Part shown: one piece after another, positions 1 through 7,219 of the stretch
How the letters are laid out: every line of letters begins with the position of its first letter
Position numbering within the stretch: position 1 is the stretch's first letter
NCBI GenBank assembly: GCA_016926595.1
Contig: JAFGOG010000558.1
Location: 1 to 17,694, forward strand
Direction: 5' to 3'
Length of the DNA: 17,694 bases
Source: Anaerolineae bacterium
GTDB lineage: Bacteria > Chloroflexota > Anaerolineae > JAAYZQ01
Program-made: the position numbers and the translations under genes
Notes under the pieces: generated by a model
What the model was told of the DNA's origin: nothing
What the model saw: the letters and a program-made list of their open reading frames with translations, nothing else
The model's database searches: none

Positions 1-19
1 GATGGGCATCGCTGGGTCA

Positions 20-28
20 TCTGAGGCA
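20..28 (+). repeat. Candidate left terminal inverted repeat
   Basis: The nine bases TCTGAGGCA match exactly the reverse complement of 2137-2145. The positions bracket the transposase gene at suitable distances. Nine bases is short, so chance is possible. Confidence 0.35.
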
Positions 29-40
29 CGCGAGTAGGGA

Positions 41-62
41 GGGAGGCCGTTCCAGGCCTCCC
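41..62. repeat. Inverted repeat downstream of the transposase stop
   Basis: GGGAGGCC at 41-48 pairs with GGCCTCCC at 55-62 around a 6-base loop. It lies 76 bases beyond the transposase stop codon. There is no T-run on the minus strand after it, so a simple rho-independent terminator is not supported. It may block read-through or be part of the element end. Confidence 0.4.
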
Positions 63-137
63 TGCGCTGGCTTCAGGGAGAGGTGCGGTCTCTGTCCTGT
101 TTCCTCTGCGCACTACGCCCCTCCCATCGGTGTGGGC

Positions 138-2096
138 CTACACAGCGACTTGGGACGCTGCGCCTGCGTGCCAGTGGGTGATAGGTGGCAAGGCTAGAGG
201 AAGAGCGTTGCCAGAGGGAAGCGCAGGGTGCGGCCAGCGAGGGCGTTGGAGGTCTGTCAGAACTTGGGCTAGGATTTCCAGGAGCACAGCCTGTTCCTCG
301 TCCAGAGGGACGAGACGGTACAATAGGCTGCCATCCCAGCACAGGGTCTCGACGATGTCCAAGGTCTCGAGCTTTTCGATAACCCGCCGCGTCGTCATCT
401 GCAAGCCACCCTGGCGCACCTGGCGTTCCAGCAGGCTGTAAGCCAGCAAGGCCAGCATATGGATGAGTAACATTCCCTCAATGCGTTCGTCTTTGTGCAG
501 GTAGATAGGCGAGACCTTGAGGTCACTCTTGGAAACGTGGAAGCGTTTCTCCACGCCGTCCTTCTGGCGGTAGAGGTCGAGCATACGCCGGGGGGATAGC
601 GACCCATCGTTGGTGACCAACAGGTAGCGGCCATCGCGTTGCATGGCCTGCCAGAGCACATAGCGATCGACCCAGTACCGCAAGTGAATCTGGCCTCGTT
701 CATCCTGGAATGCCTCGATGCGCATCAGCTTGCCGACCGGCGATTTCTTCAGTTGGGTATTCGCCCGCTGCTGAACCGCTGCGATGGTGCGATAGTAGGG
801 GCGACCGATCCGGGCTTGTACCTCGGCCAATGCCTGGCGCAGTGCCCGCAACTGAGTGGCGCGCGTCTTGCGTCTGGCGCTGCGCATCGGCCCGCTGAGC
901 ACGATCAAGCCCTGGTGCACCACTCGCCGCCCGTCGTGCTCGAAAGCCACCTGGCACGGGATGCCCCAGTAGCCTCGGCTCCCGCGCTCGTCGCTCAGAG
1001 GGTGAGCGTGGAACTGCACTGTGGGATGAGCTGTCAGTAGCTGCCGATGGGCCTTGTGCTGCGGTTGCAGCCCGGCCAGGTAGCGCAAGTGATGGTCGTC
1101 ATAGGCGATGGCCAGTTCGTCGTTCAAGTTGGCTCGATCACCGATGATCAGGGTTTCCTCGGCCGACCAACCGTGACTTCTCAACAGGCGACACAACCGC
1201 TCCATGTTCTCTTGCACGGTAGCCAGGTCAGCCGTGCGCCCGGCCCACAGACCATACTCGGTGGGGACGTTGCCATCGGCGCTGACGTTCAGGCCAGCCT
1301 TGACCTTGTGCTTGTCCATCGGCGTGTTGTGGGCGAATCCAAAGTCCACGTACTGGCTGTCGGCGTAGCTGCCGTGGGCGATGAAGGCCGTCAAGTCGTA
1401 GAAGATGACTGACAAGTCGATGTCTGCCCGCAGCAACGCCCGGTGCACGACGTCCTGCCAGATGTCGCGTGTGTGCTGGCTGATCGCATCCAGTGTGCGG
1501 GCCAGGCGGTCGTCGTTGAACTTGCGCGCTGGCACACCCAACTGGTAGATCAACACCGTGCGGGCCAGCCAGTCTGCGATCTGGTAGAGCGGGCGAGGAG
1601 TCATCAGTCGATTGAGGATCATCACCACAGCGACGATGCCATGATCCACTTCCGCTGCCGTGGGGCAGTGGCGGTTGATGATCTCCCGCACTTGCAGCAC
1701 CTCCAGCAAGGCGTACAACACAGGCAAAGCGCCCATCTGTCGCCGCAGTTGTGATCGCGCCAACAGGTCCACCACGGCAGCCATACTCAACGTACCCCGC
1801 AGCAGCAGTCGAGTCAGGTGCTTGACCCACGCCGCACGCCGGTGCACTCGCTGCCAGGCGCGATGCAGTCGTCGACGGAACTCTTTCCGTAACCACCCGC
1901 GTGAGCGATGTACTGGCTGCCAGGGGATGAGTGGGCCGCTTTGGGGATCGTGGGTGACCACACCCGTCAACACGGGTAGGTGACTGACTCCCCTCTCACC
2001 CGAGACCGCTGGCGTAGCAACGCAAACCAGGCAAATGATGGCCCACCACAGCCAAGCTGAGATGGGAATCCGCCAGAATCGTGTGCTCAAGGACAT
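138..2096 (-). CDS. IS1634/IS4-family DDE transposase
   Basis: The protein (652 residues) is a cut-and-paste type DDE transposase of the IS4 superfamily, most like the IS1634 family. The catalytic acids are visible: D234 in VIFYDLTAF, D320 in IIGDRANLND and E516 in the YRQKDGVEKRF motif, the Y-(2)-R-(3)-E-(6)-K type signature of the group. The start at 2096 is chosen because a full AAGGAGGT ribosome-binding site lies six bases upstream; an in-frame ATG at 2153 has no such support. The first roughly 120 residues do not look like transposase: residues 14-31 are strongly hydrophobic and rich in Trp, followed by an Arg-rich stretch. The recognisable transposase begins near residue 121. The frame is intact, so the enzyme may be active. 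Confidence 0.9.
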   Translation of the reverse strand: MSLSTRFWRIPISAWLWWAIICLVCVATPAVSGERGVSHLPVLTGVVTHDPQSGPLIPWQPVHRSRGWLRKEFRRRLHRAWQRVHRRAAWVKHLTRLLLRGTLSMAAVVDLLARSQLRRQMGALPVLYALLEVLQVREIINRHCPTAAEVDHGIVAVVMILNRLMTPRPLYQIADWLARTVLIYQLGVPARKFNDDRLARTLDAISQHTRDIWQDVVHRALLRADIDLSVIFYDLTAFIAHGSYADSQYVDFGFAHNTPMDKHKVKAGLNVSADGNVPTEYGLWAGRTADLATVQENMERLCRLLRSHGWSAEETLIIGDRANLNDELAIAYDDHHLRYLAGLQPQHKAHRQLLTAHPTVQFHAHPLSDERGSRGYWGIPCQVAFEHDGRRVVHQGLIVLSGPMRSARRKTRATQLRALRQALAEVQARIGRPYYRTIAAVQQRANTQLKKSPVGKLMRIEAFQDERGQIHLRYWVDRYVLWQAMQRDGRYLLVTNDGSLSPRRMLDLYRQKDGVEKRFHVSKSDLKVSPIYLHKDERIEGMLLIHMLALLAYSLLERQVRQGGLQMTTRRVIEKLETLDIVETLCWDGSLLYRLVPLDEEQAVLLEILAQVLTDLQRPRWPHPALPSGNALPLALPPITHWHAGAASQVAV

Positions 2097-2102
2097 CGGG
2101 AT

Positions 2103-2110
2103 ACCTCCTT
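2103..2110 (-). promoter_or_regulatory. Shine-Dalgarno site of the transposase gene
   Basis: The minus strand reads AAGGAGGT, a perfect anti-16S match, six bases before the ATG at 2096. It decides the start against the ATG at 2153. Confidence 0.75.
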
Positions 2111-2136
2111 CGAATACAGGGTCAGCGTCCCTATAT

Positions 2137-2145
2137 TGCCTCAGA
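2137..2145 (-). repeat. Candidate right terminal inverted repeat
   Basis: TGCCTCAGA on the plus strand is the exact reverse complement of bases 20-28. It lies about 40 bases upstream of the transposase start. The stretch 2146-2258 beyond it holds no gene. Confidence 0.35.
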
Positions 2146-2222
2146 ATCCGCAATTCCGCCAGTCTGCTCTCTATTCAGTTTTCAAGGTGCGAAATATAGG
2201 CTCAGTATACACAACTGCGGCT

Positions 2223-2239
2223 ACCTCGCCTGGCGAGGT
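2223..2239. repeat. Perfect 8-bp palindrome between IS and CAP gene
   Basis: ACCTCGCC and GGCGAGGT flank a single T, followed by TTT on the plus strand. It sits between the IS element and the end of the minus-strand CAP gene. It could be a weak hairpin downstream of the CAP gene, but there is no T-run on the minus side. Function is unknown. Confidence 0.35.
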
Positions 2240-2258
2240 TTTGTGGGAAAGCCCTGCT

Positions 2259-3374
2259 TTATGATATAACCTCAACAATCACGTCGCTCGCCAGGACTGA
2301 TATGCCGGACACGTCTACCCAGATGCGGATGTGGTACAGGCCAAGCTGTCCTCCGTGATCCAGAGCAATTTGCTGCCTGAATCGTCCATCGGCCTCTACG
2401 GTGAACGGCAGTGCCTGGTAGGTTTCCGCGCTCGAACTGTACGTCCCTGTCGTGTTCAGTTCGGCCACCCCCATCGGCTCCGGGAAGGGTCCGTAGGCCA
2501 GATTGAGCCAAGGAGCGCTCCCGCCAGGGCTTATGCGCCCACTAATCGTGATGCTATCGCCGAGGGAGGCCCGTCCGGGGATGGACTGCAATGTGACGTA
2601 CCGATCCACGAACTCTTGGGCGATTCTCAATCGCCCTGCATCAGCGTCGTACGCAATGCTGATCCCGATGTGTGTGTGCTCCGAGGCCAGGATGTTGTCT
2701 CGGTGACCGGGGCTCTCCATCAGTGTTCGCTGCGCTTGTTGGATGAGATCCGCCCATTCGTCAGGTGTGGTGGGACCAGCGCCAGCGCTGTGCCCGTACA
2801 TGTAGACATTCTCGCGGATCGCGTCCAGTCCACCAGCCAGGGTATAACGATGATCCGGCCCGTACCCCTCGGTATTCCAATGGCTCAGGTAGCCCGGGCG
2901 GGCCATATCCTGGGCGTGCGCCAGTCCCGCGGCGGCGGCGCCGTCCCATGTAAGTTCGGCGAGTCCGTTGGCGCGCCGCTCCTCGTTGATGAGGGTGAGC
3001 ATCAGTTGCTGCAATGACGGGGTATCAGGGAGGGCGAGGACGGGAGCCGTGGAGGGGGATGGCGTGTCGGTTGAGGATAAAGCCTCAGTGGGGACAGGCG
3101 GGGTTTGAGACGATGGTGTCCACGTGGCGGGCGGAGTGGTGACGCCAGACGGCGTGGGAGACTTTTCCGCGCCGGTCAGTGCCTGCGCTACGAAGAAGAT
3201 GACGACTGCCAGCAGCAAGATACCCCCGGCGATGAGGGCGATCTGTTGCCAGGGCAGCAGATGTGTCGTCGGGCGGCTTCTGCCGGCTCCGGTGCGGCGA
3301 GGTGGTACGCGGGTGGGTCGGCGCGGCGGCGTGCTGGATGGACGACGGGATGGTGGACGGCGGCGATCGGTCAT
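2259..3374 (-). CDS. Membrane-anchored CAP (SCP/PR-1-like) domain protein
   Basis: The protein has 371 residues. A Pro/Arg-rich cytoplasmic tail (1-41) is followed by one transmembrane segment (about 44-67), a Thr/Ser/Pro linker (70-118), a CAP domain (about 120-260) and a beta-sandwich-like C-terminal region (262-371). CAP hallmarks are visible: the [12 protein letters not shown] opening, H153, the SHWN stretch with H165, REN with E188, and SPGHRDNIL with H224. These match the His/Glu/His cluster of bacterial YkwD-like CAP proteins. The layout indicates an extracytoplasmic protein held by an uncleaved signal anchor. The start is supported by an AGGAG site eight bases upstream (3383-3387). 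CAP proteins are found in many settings, so its role cannot be read from sequence. It follows a broken gene on the same strand and is probably not part of the lanthipeptide cluster. Confidence 0.88.
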   Translation of the reverse strand: MTDRRRPPSRRPSSTPPRRPTRVPPRRTGAGRSRPTTHLLPWQQIALIAGGILLLAVVIFFVAQALTGAEKSPTPSGVTTPPATWTPSSQTPPVPTEALSSTDTPSPSTAPVLALPDTPSLQQLMLTLINEERRANGLAELTWDGAAAAGLAHAQDMARPGYLSHWNTEGYGPDHRYTLAGGLDAIRENVYMYGHSAGAGPTTPDEWADLIQQAQRTLMESPGHRDNILASEHTHIGISIAYDADAGRLRIAQEFVDRYVTLQSIPGRASLGDSITISGRISPGGSAPWLNLAYGPFPEPMGVAELNTTGTYSSSAETYQALPFTVEADGRFRQQIALDHGGQLGLYHIRIWVDVSGISVLASDVIVEVIS

Positions 3375-3390
3375 AGGGCTGACTCCTGCA

Positions 3391-3705
3391 TAACGGTATA
3401 ATTCCTCTGGCTCGACAAGTTCTCACATCAATCACTCGTGCAAAACCACCAGGATCGAACAGCTTGCGGTCAAGATAGCCATTCATCAACGCGTCATCGT
3501 ATCGAGCCTGGGCTGCCTGCTGCGCCTCCTCAAAATCGCCATCGCCGATCAGCGTCGTTTCCAAGAACTCGTAACGCTTTACGTTCTTCCAAACGCGCCA
3601 TCCCACAAAGGCGTGTCCTGGCACGATGATCAGAAGGGGGTCAATATTCGCCAGTTCTAACAGGCTGGCAAAGAGCACCGTGCCATCAATGCAGTTGGCC
3701 TGCCG
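3391..3705 (-). pseudogene. 5'-truncated transglutaminase-like protein fragment
   Basis: About 105 codons read as the C-terminal part of a transglutaminase-like cysteine-protease-fold protein. Visible family features are [14 protein letters not shown] (candidate catalytic Cys), VPGHAFVGW (His), FLETTLIG (acid) and the closing block [13 protein letters not shown]. The N-terminal half is missing: upstream of about 3705 the frame runs into the antisense of another gene's tail, although an open frame with an ATG at 3792 persists. At the other end the frame does not stop after the usual closing block but runs on to 3085 antiparallel in meaning to the CAP gene, another sign of decay or frameshift. 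It lies just upstream of the CAP gene, with which it may once have formed an operon. Family assignment rests on recognised motifs. Confidence 0.7.
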
Positions 3706-3711
3706 CCCCGG

Positions 3712-3828
3712 GACATCGTCAACACCGCCACCATCCAGGCGCAGGGGTACCAGCCGATCACGCGCACGGCGACGCTGCACACCAGGTGGCAAGCGATCTA
3801 CCTGCCGCTGGTGGTGCGGGAGAACTGA
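3712..3828 (+). pseudogene. 3' remnant of a secreted DUF11/YLP-tail protein gene
   Basis: A plus-strand frame ending with TGA at 3826-3828 encodes [12 protein letters not shown], then [14 protein letters not shown] and the tail [11 protein letters not shown]. This looks like the end of a DUF11-type repeat (the VNTATI strand) followed by the same type of C-terminal YLP tail seen in the NHL-repeat protein downstream (SVYLPVVLKQE). Only about 38 codons remain; everything 5' of about 3710 has been replaced by an unrelated gene fragment on the opposite strand. A rho-independent terminator 28 bases after the stop supports this as a genuine former gene end. Confidence 0.65.
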
Positions 3829-3856
3829 CCGGCAGCGGGGTAGCTGCTGTGCATCG

Positions 3857-3893
3857 CTGTAGTCCGGTCAGAAGGCCGGACTACAGTTTTTTT
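3857..3893 (+). terminator. Rho-independent terminator
   Basis: CTGTAGTCCGG (3857-3867) pairs perfectly with CCGGACTACAG (3876-3886) around an 8-base loop, and seven T residues follow directly (3887-3893). It lies 28 bases after the stop of the truncated DUF11/YLP gene and insulates the next gene from it. Confidence 0.9.
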
Positions 3894-3952
3894 GTGGGTT
3901 TTCGCGCCCGAATTTGGGATAAATGGCGCTATCTAAAATCAAGAAACCAGTG

Positions 3953-3958
3953 TATAAT
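3953..3958 (+). promoter_or_regulatory. Candidate -10 box upstream of the NHL-repeat gene
   Basis: A perfect TATAAT lies in an AT-rich stretch (about 3920-3980) of otherwise GC-rich DNA, 65 bases before the next start codon and downstream of a terminator. No convincing -35 hexamer is seen at 16-18 bases upstream. It is the only clear promoter-like site I see before the long plus-strand gene run. Confidence 0.45.
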
Positions 3959-4007
3959 TGTATGTATATGATTGATGACCATTTGTGCCCCTAGTCCATA
4001 CTTCAGT

Positions 4008-4016
4008 AAAGGAGAG
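4008..4016 (+). promoter_or_regulatory. Shine-Dalgarno site of the NHL-repeat gene
   Basis: AAAGGAGAG ends seven bases before the ATG at 4024, selecting that start over the upstream in-frame ATG-less extension from 3985. Confidence 0.7.
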
Positions 4017-4023
4017 CAACCCC

Positions 4024-7000
4024 ATGATGCTTGACACTCCCACTATCCAGAGGTATTTCCGCAGAGGACTATTAGTGCTCTTGGCGATGGTGCTGGTAGG
4101 GCTGTCCGTGCTCCTCGCGCCTACAGTTGGGGATAAGCGCAACTCGCCGGGCCAACTGCCCGCGCGGTTCTCCCAACCGCGGCGAGTGCTGGCACATCCC
4201 AGCGCCGAGTTGGACACCAGCGCTGATCAGGTATATGGTCAGCCGGATTACGAAAGCGCCGCTGCTCCCGACCCGCCTGTCGCTGAAAGCCTCAACGCGC
4301 CCGCCAGCATCGCCGTTTATTACTATAGCGGGCAGGTGTTTGTGACGGATACCGGCAACCACCGCGTGCTGATCTGGGATGATGTGGATGCCTATGAGGA
4401 TGGCGACCCGGCCAACGTGGTGCTCGGTCAGCCGGACTTTACCAGCAATACCCCCAATAACGGCGGGTTGAGCGCCAGCAGCCTCAATACCCCCTGGGGC
4501 CTGGCCCTGGACGACGATGGCAACCTGTTCGTCTCCGACGCGGGCAATAATCGGGTGGTGATGTACGAGCCGGATGTGGATCCGGACGATGAAGATTTTC
4601 TTGTTTTCACCGATGGCCAGGCGGCCAGCATGGTGCTTGGCCAGTCAAATTTCACCAGCAATGCCGTCTCCGACCCGCCGACTACCGCCAGCCTCAACCA
4701 TCCGATGGGCATTGTGCTCGACTATTACGATAACCTGGTGGTGGCCGACCGTGACAACAACCGGGTGCTGATCTTTGAGGGCCCGCTGGAAACGGGCATG
4801 GGCGCCGTCAAGGTGCTCGGCCAGCCGCGAGATGTGGTTGGCGCTCCGCTCGGCACTTTTGGAGATTTCACCAGCAATGCTGCCCCCAACCCGCCTACCG
4901 CCACCAGCCTGAATCACCCCACGGGAGTGGCCATCGGTGCGGGGCACGATGAGCTGTTTGTGGCCGACACGGGAAACCACCGTGTGCTGGTTTACACCGT
5001 CGACCCTACGGATAGCGTGGCCGATTATATCATCGGACAGCCAGACTTTACCAGCAACACACCCAATAACGGCGGGGTGAGCGCCAGCAGCCTCAACTCG
5101 CCAAACGGCGTCGAGGTGGATGCCGGCAACCGATTGTTGGTAGCAGACACTGGCAATCACCGTGTGTTGGGATATAACGCTCCCCTCACCAGTGCGGCCG
5201 CCAACCATGTCTTTGGCCAGGATGGAAGCTTCACCACCAATACTGCCAACAAAGGCGGCGTGAGCGAAGACAGCTTGAATGCCCCGGTAGGCCTGTCCAC
5301 CGACGAAGATTATATGGACGTCTATATCGCCGACCAGGGCAACAACCGTGCCCTGGAGTACGATGTGCCGCTGGAAAACCCCATTCCCGAGATCATCGAG
5401 CTGTACCCTGGTACCGTGCGGGCCGGAAGCGCAGCTTTCCAGCTAGAAATCTGGGCCACCGGCATCGTTGATGGCACGATCGTCAAGGTGAACGGCTCCG
5501 TTCGCACGGCCGCTTGGGATTACCTGGGCGTGCTCATCATGGATGTCAGTGCGGCAGATGTGTCTGCGGGCGGCGAGCTGATCTTGACGCTCACCAATCC
5601 CACACCAGGTGGCGGCGTCTCGCAGCCCATGACATTCGCGGTCTATGTACCCCAGGCAGGCAACACCACCGCCGACAGCGTCATGGGGCAGGCTGGCTTT
5701 ACCAGTGACTGGGGCGAATTCGAATGGGTGGAAGCCGATACGCTCTTAGGGCCTACCGATGTAGAGGTGGACCGCAGCACCGGGCGCGTTTTTGTGCTCG
5801 ATCGAGAAAACTGGCGCGTCCTATCCTGGCCTAGCAGTACCGCCTTGCAAGATGGTGCCTCGGCCGATCTGGTGATTGGATACCCAGATTTTGGAGAGCA
5901 GGATTGGGACAACCCCATAGTGTCGGCCAACAGGCTGCTCTATCCCTCCGCCATTGCCGTGGATACCAGCGGCAATCTCTACGTGAGTGATGCGGCTAAC
6001 TACCGGGTGCTGGTTTTCCGGGCGCCGCTCAGTAACGGGATGGCAGCCAGCGTCGTCATTGGCCAGCCTGATTTTACCAGCAGTACCGCACCATCCAGCC
6101 CAACCGCCTCCAACCTCTTCCTCCCTGGGGGTGTGGCAGTAGATAGTGAGGGCAATCTTTATGTGGCCGACACCGGACACCATCGGGTGCTGGAATTCGA
6201 TGCGCCACTGACCAATGGCCAGGCCGCCAGCCGGGTTTTGGGCCAGGGCGGCAGCTTTACCACCGGAGGGCCTAACCAGGGTGATCTAAGCGCCGATACG
6301 CTCTATTATCCAATGGATGTGGCCGTAGATGCAGCCGGTAATCTTTATGTCGCCGATAACGCCAATCACCGCGTGTTGGAATACAATACGCCCTTGGCCG
6401 GCGATCCTACAGCGGATCGGGTCTTTGGCCAGGGTGGAAGTTTTAACACCCAGACCCCCAACAAGGGCGGGCTAAGCGCCGACAGCCTCAACCTCCCGAC
6501 CGCCGTAGCCATCAGTGCGGACAGTGTCTTGTACATTGCCGATACATCCAACCACCGTGTGCTGGAGTACGATGCGCCCCTGACCGGCGATACGACGGCG
6601 GACCTGGTCTTTGGACAGCAAGGCAGCTTCACGACCAACCAAATGAACAACGGCGGGCGGAGCGCTGAAAGCCTCCGCTCTCCTTGGGGAATCGCCGTGG
6701 ATGCGGCGGGCAATCTGTACCTCGCCGACAGCGACAACAACCGCGCGCTGGTTTACTTGAAGCCGGTCACGCCTGCCGCGCCCGCGCTGCACGTCTCTAA
6801 ATTCGTAGACACTGGCGGCGTGAACCAGGTGCCGCTGGGTGGGACGGTCACATACACACTCGTCATCAGCAACGGTAGCGACAGCCTGGCAGCCAACGTG
6901 GTGCTGACCGATCCGCTGCCCTCCGGCGTGGCCTTTGGCGCATGGATACAGCGCGGCTCAGCCCTGTTGCCGCCGCCGGTGCGCTGGGGACCGCACGATG

Positions 7001-7200
7001 TCGCTGCACACACCGCGTATACCCTCAGCTTTAGCGCGCAGGTCACGACCAATGTTGCCTTTGCCGGGCAGGTCATCACCAACACGGCCCACTTTAGCGC
7101 GTCGAACATAGCCCAGCCCGGTGTTGCCGAGGTTGGCTTTGTCGTCGAGCAAGCGGCCGCCTACTCGGTCTATCTGCCGGTGGTGCTCAAGCAGGAGTGA
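4024..7200 (+). CDS. Secreted NHL-repeat protein with DUF11 domain
   Basis: The protein has 1058 residues. A signal peptide is visible (basic 10-14, hydrophobic 15-33). It is followed by six NHL-type repeats (about 60-448), an IPT/TIG-like immunoglobulin-fold insert (about 452-542), six more NHL repeats (about 545-910), a DUF11 domain (about 922-1028) and a C-terminal SVYLPVVLKQE tail. Each repeat follows a pattern of GQPDFTSN, then LNxPxGVAVD, then GNLYVADTGNHRVLEYD. Two six-bladed beta-propellers are a reasonable fold prediction. It is probably a surface or secreted protein binding ligands or partners; no catalytic motif is seen. The short tail resembles that of the truncated gene before it and may be a sorting signal (inference). 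It ends 19 bases before the S41 peptidase gene with no terminator between, so it may share a transcript with the lanthipeptide genes, though its function does not obviously connect. Confidence 0.92.
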   Translation: MMLDTPTIQRYFRRGLLVLLAMVLVGLSVLLAPTVGDKRNSPGQLPARFSQPRRVLAHPSAELDTSADQVYGQPDYESAAAPDPPVAESLNAPASIAVYYYSGQVFVTDTGNHRVLIWDDVDAYEDGDPANVVLGQPDFTSNTPNNGGLSASSLNTPWGLALDDDGNLFVSDAGNNRVVMYEPDVDPDDEDFLVFTDGQAASMVLGQSNFTSNAVSDPPTTASLNHPMGIVLDYYDNLVVADRDNNRVLIFEGPLETGMGAVKVLGQPRDVVGAPLGTFGDFTSNAAPNPPTATSLNHPTGVAIGAGHDELFVADTGNHRVLVYTVDPTDSVADYIIGQPDFTSNTPNNGGVSASSLNSPNGVEVDAGNRLLVADTGNHRVLGYNAPLTSAAANHVFGQDGSFTTNTANKGGVSEDSLNAPVGLSTDEDYMDVYIADQGNNRALEYDVPLENPIPEIIELYPGTVRAGSAAFQLEIWATGIVDGTIVKVNGSVRTAAWDYLGVLIMDVSAADVSAGGELILTLTNPTPGGGVSQPMTFAVYVPQAGNTTADSVMGQAGFTSDWGEFEWVEADTLLGPTDVEVDRSTGRVFVLDRENWRVLSWPSSTALQDGASADLVIGYPDFGEQDWDNPIVSANRLLYPSAIAVDTSGNLYVSDAANYRVLVFRAPLSNGMAASVVIGQPDFTSSTAPSSPTASNLFLPGGVAVDSEGNLYVADTGHHRVLEFDAPLTNGQAASRVLGQGGSFTTGGPNQGDLSADTLYYPMDVAVDAAGNLYVADNANHRVLEYNTPLAGDPTADRVFGQGGSFNTQTPNKGGLSADSLNLPTAVAISADSVLYIADTSNHRVLEYDAPLTGDTTADLVFGQQGSFTTNQMNNGGRSAESLRSPWGIAVDAAGNLYLADSDNNRALVYLKPVTPAAPALHVSKFVDTGGVNQVPLGGTVTYTLVISNGSDSLAANVVLTDPLPSGVAFGAWIQRGSALLPPPVRWGPHDVAAHTAYTLSFSAQVTTNVAFAGQVITNTAHFSASNIAQPGVAEVGFVVEQAAAYSVYLPVVLKQE

Positions 7201-7219
7201 AGGGAGCCTGGCACCCTCG

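Larger units (their letters stand above)
20..2145 (-). mobile_element. Probable IS1634/IS4-type insertion sequence
   Basis: This is a single-gene insertion sequence containing one DDE transposase. Candidate ends are a 9-base sequence, TCTGAGGCA, at 20-28 and its exact reverse complement at 2137-2145, both pointing inward. A short TAGGGA-like match follows each within about 10 bases (TAGGGA on the left, ATAGGGA on the right). I could not see a target-site duplication outside these matches, so the exact ends are uncertain. An 8-base inverted repeat (41-48 with 55-62) lies inside the left end, downstream of the transposase stop. The element may explain the rearranged genes just to its right. Confidence 0.5.

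Noticed and set aside
2223..2242. Palindrome followed by TTTT as a terminator for a plus-strand gene
   Set aside because: No plus-strand gene ends before it; the T-run is short and lies on the wrong side for the CAP gene.
3085..3792. A continuous 235-codon minus-strand frame as one complete gene
   Set aside because: Only the middle (3391-3705) shows family motifs. The first 30 codons are antisense to a recognisable DUF11/YLP tail and the last 100 are a frame shadow of the CAP gene's Pro/Arg-rich start.
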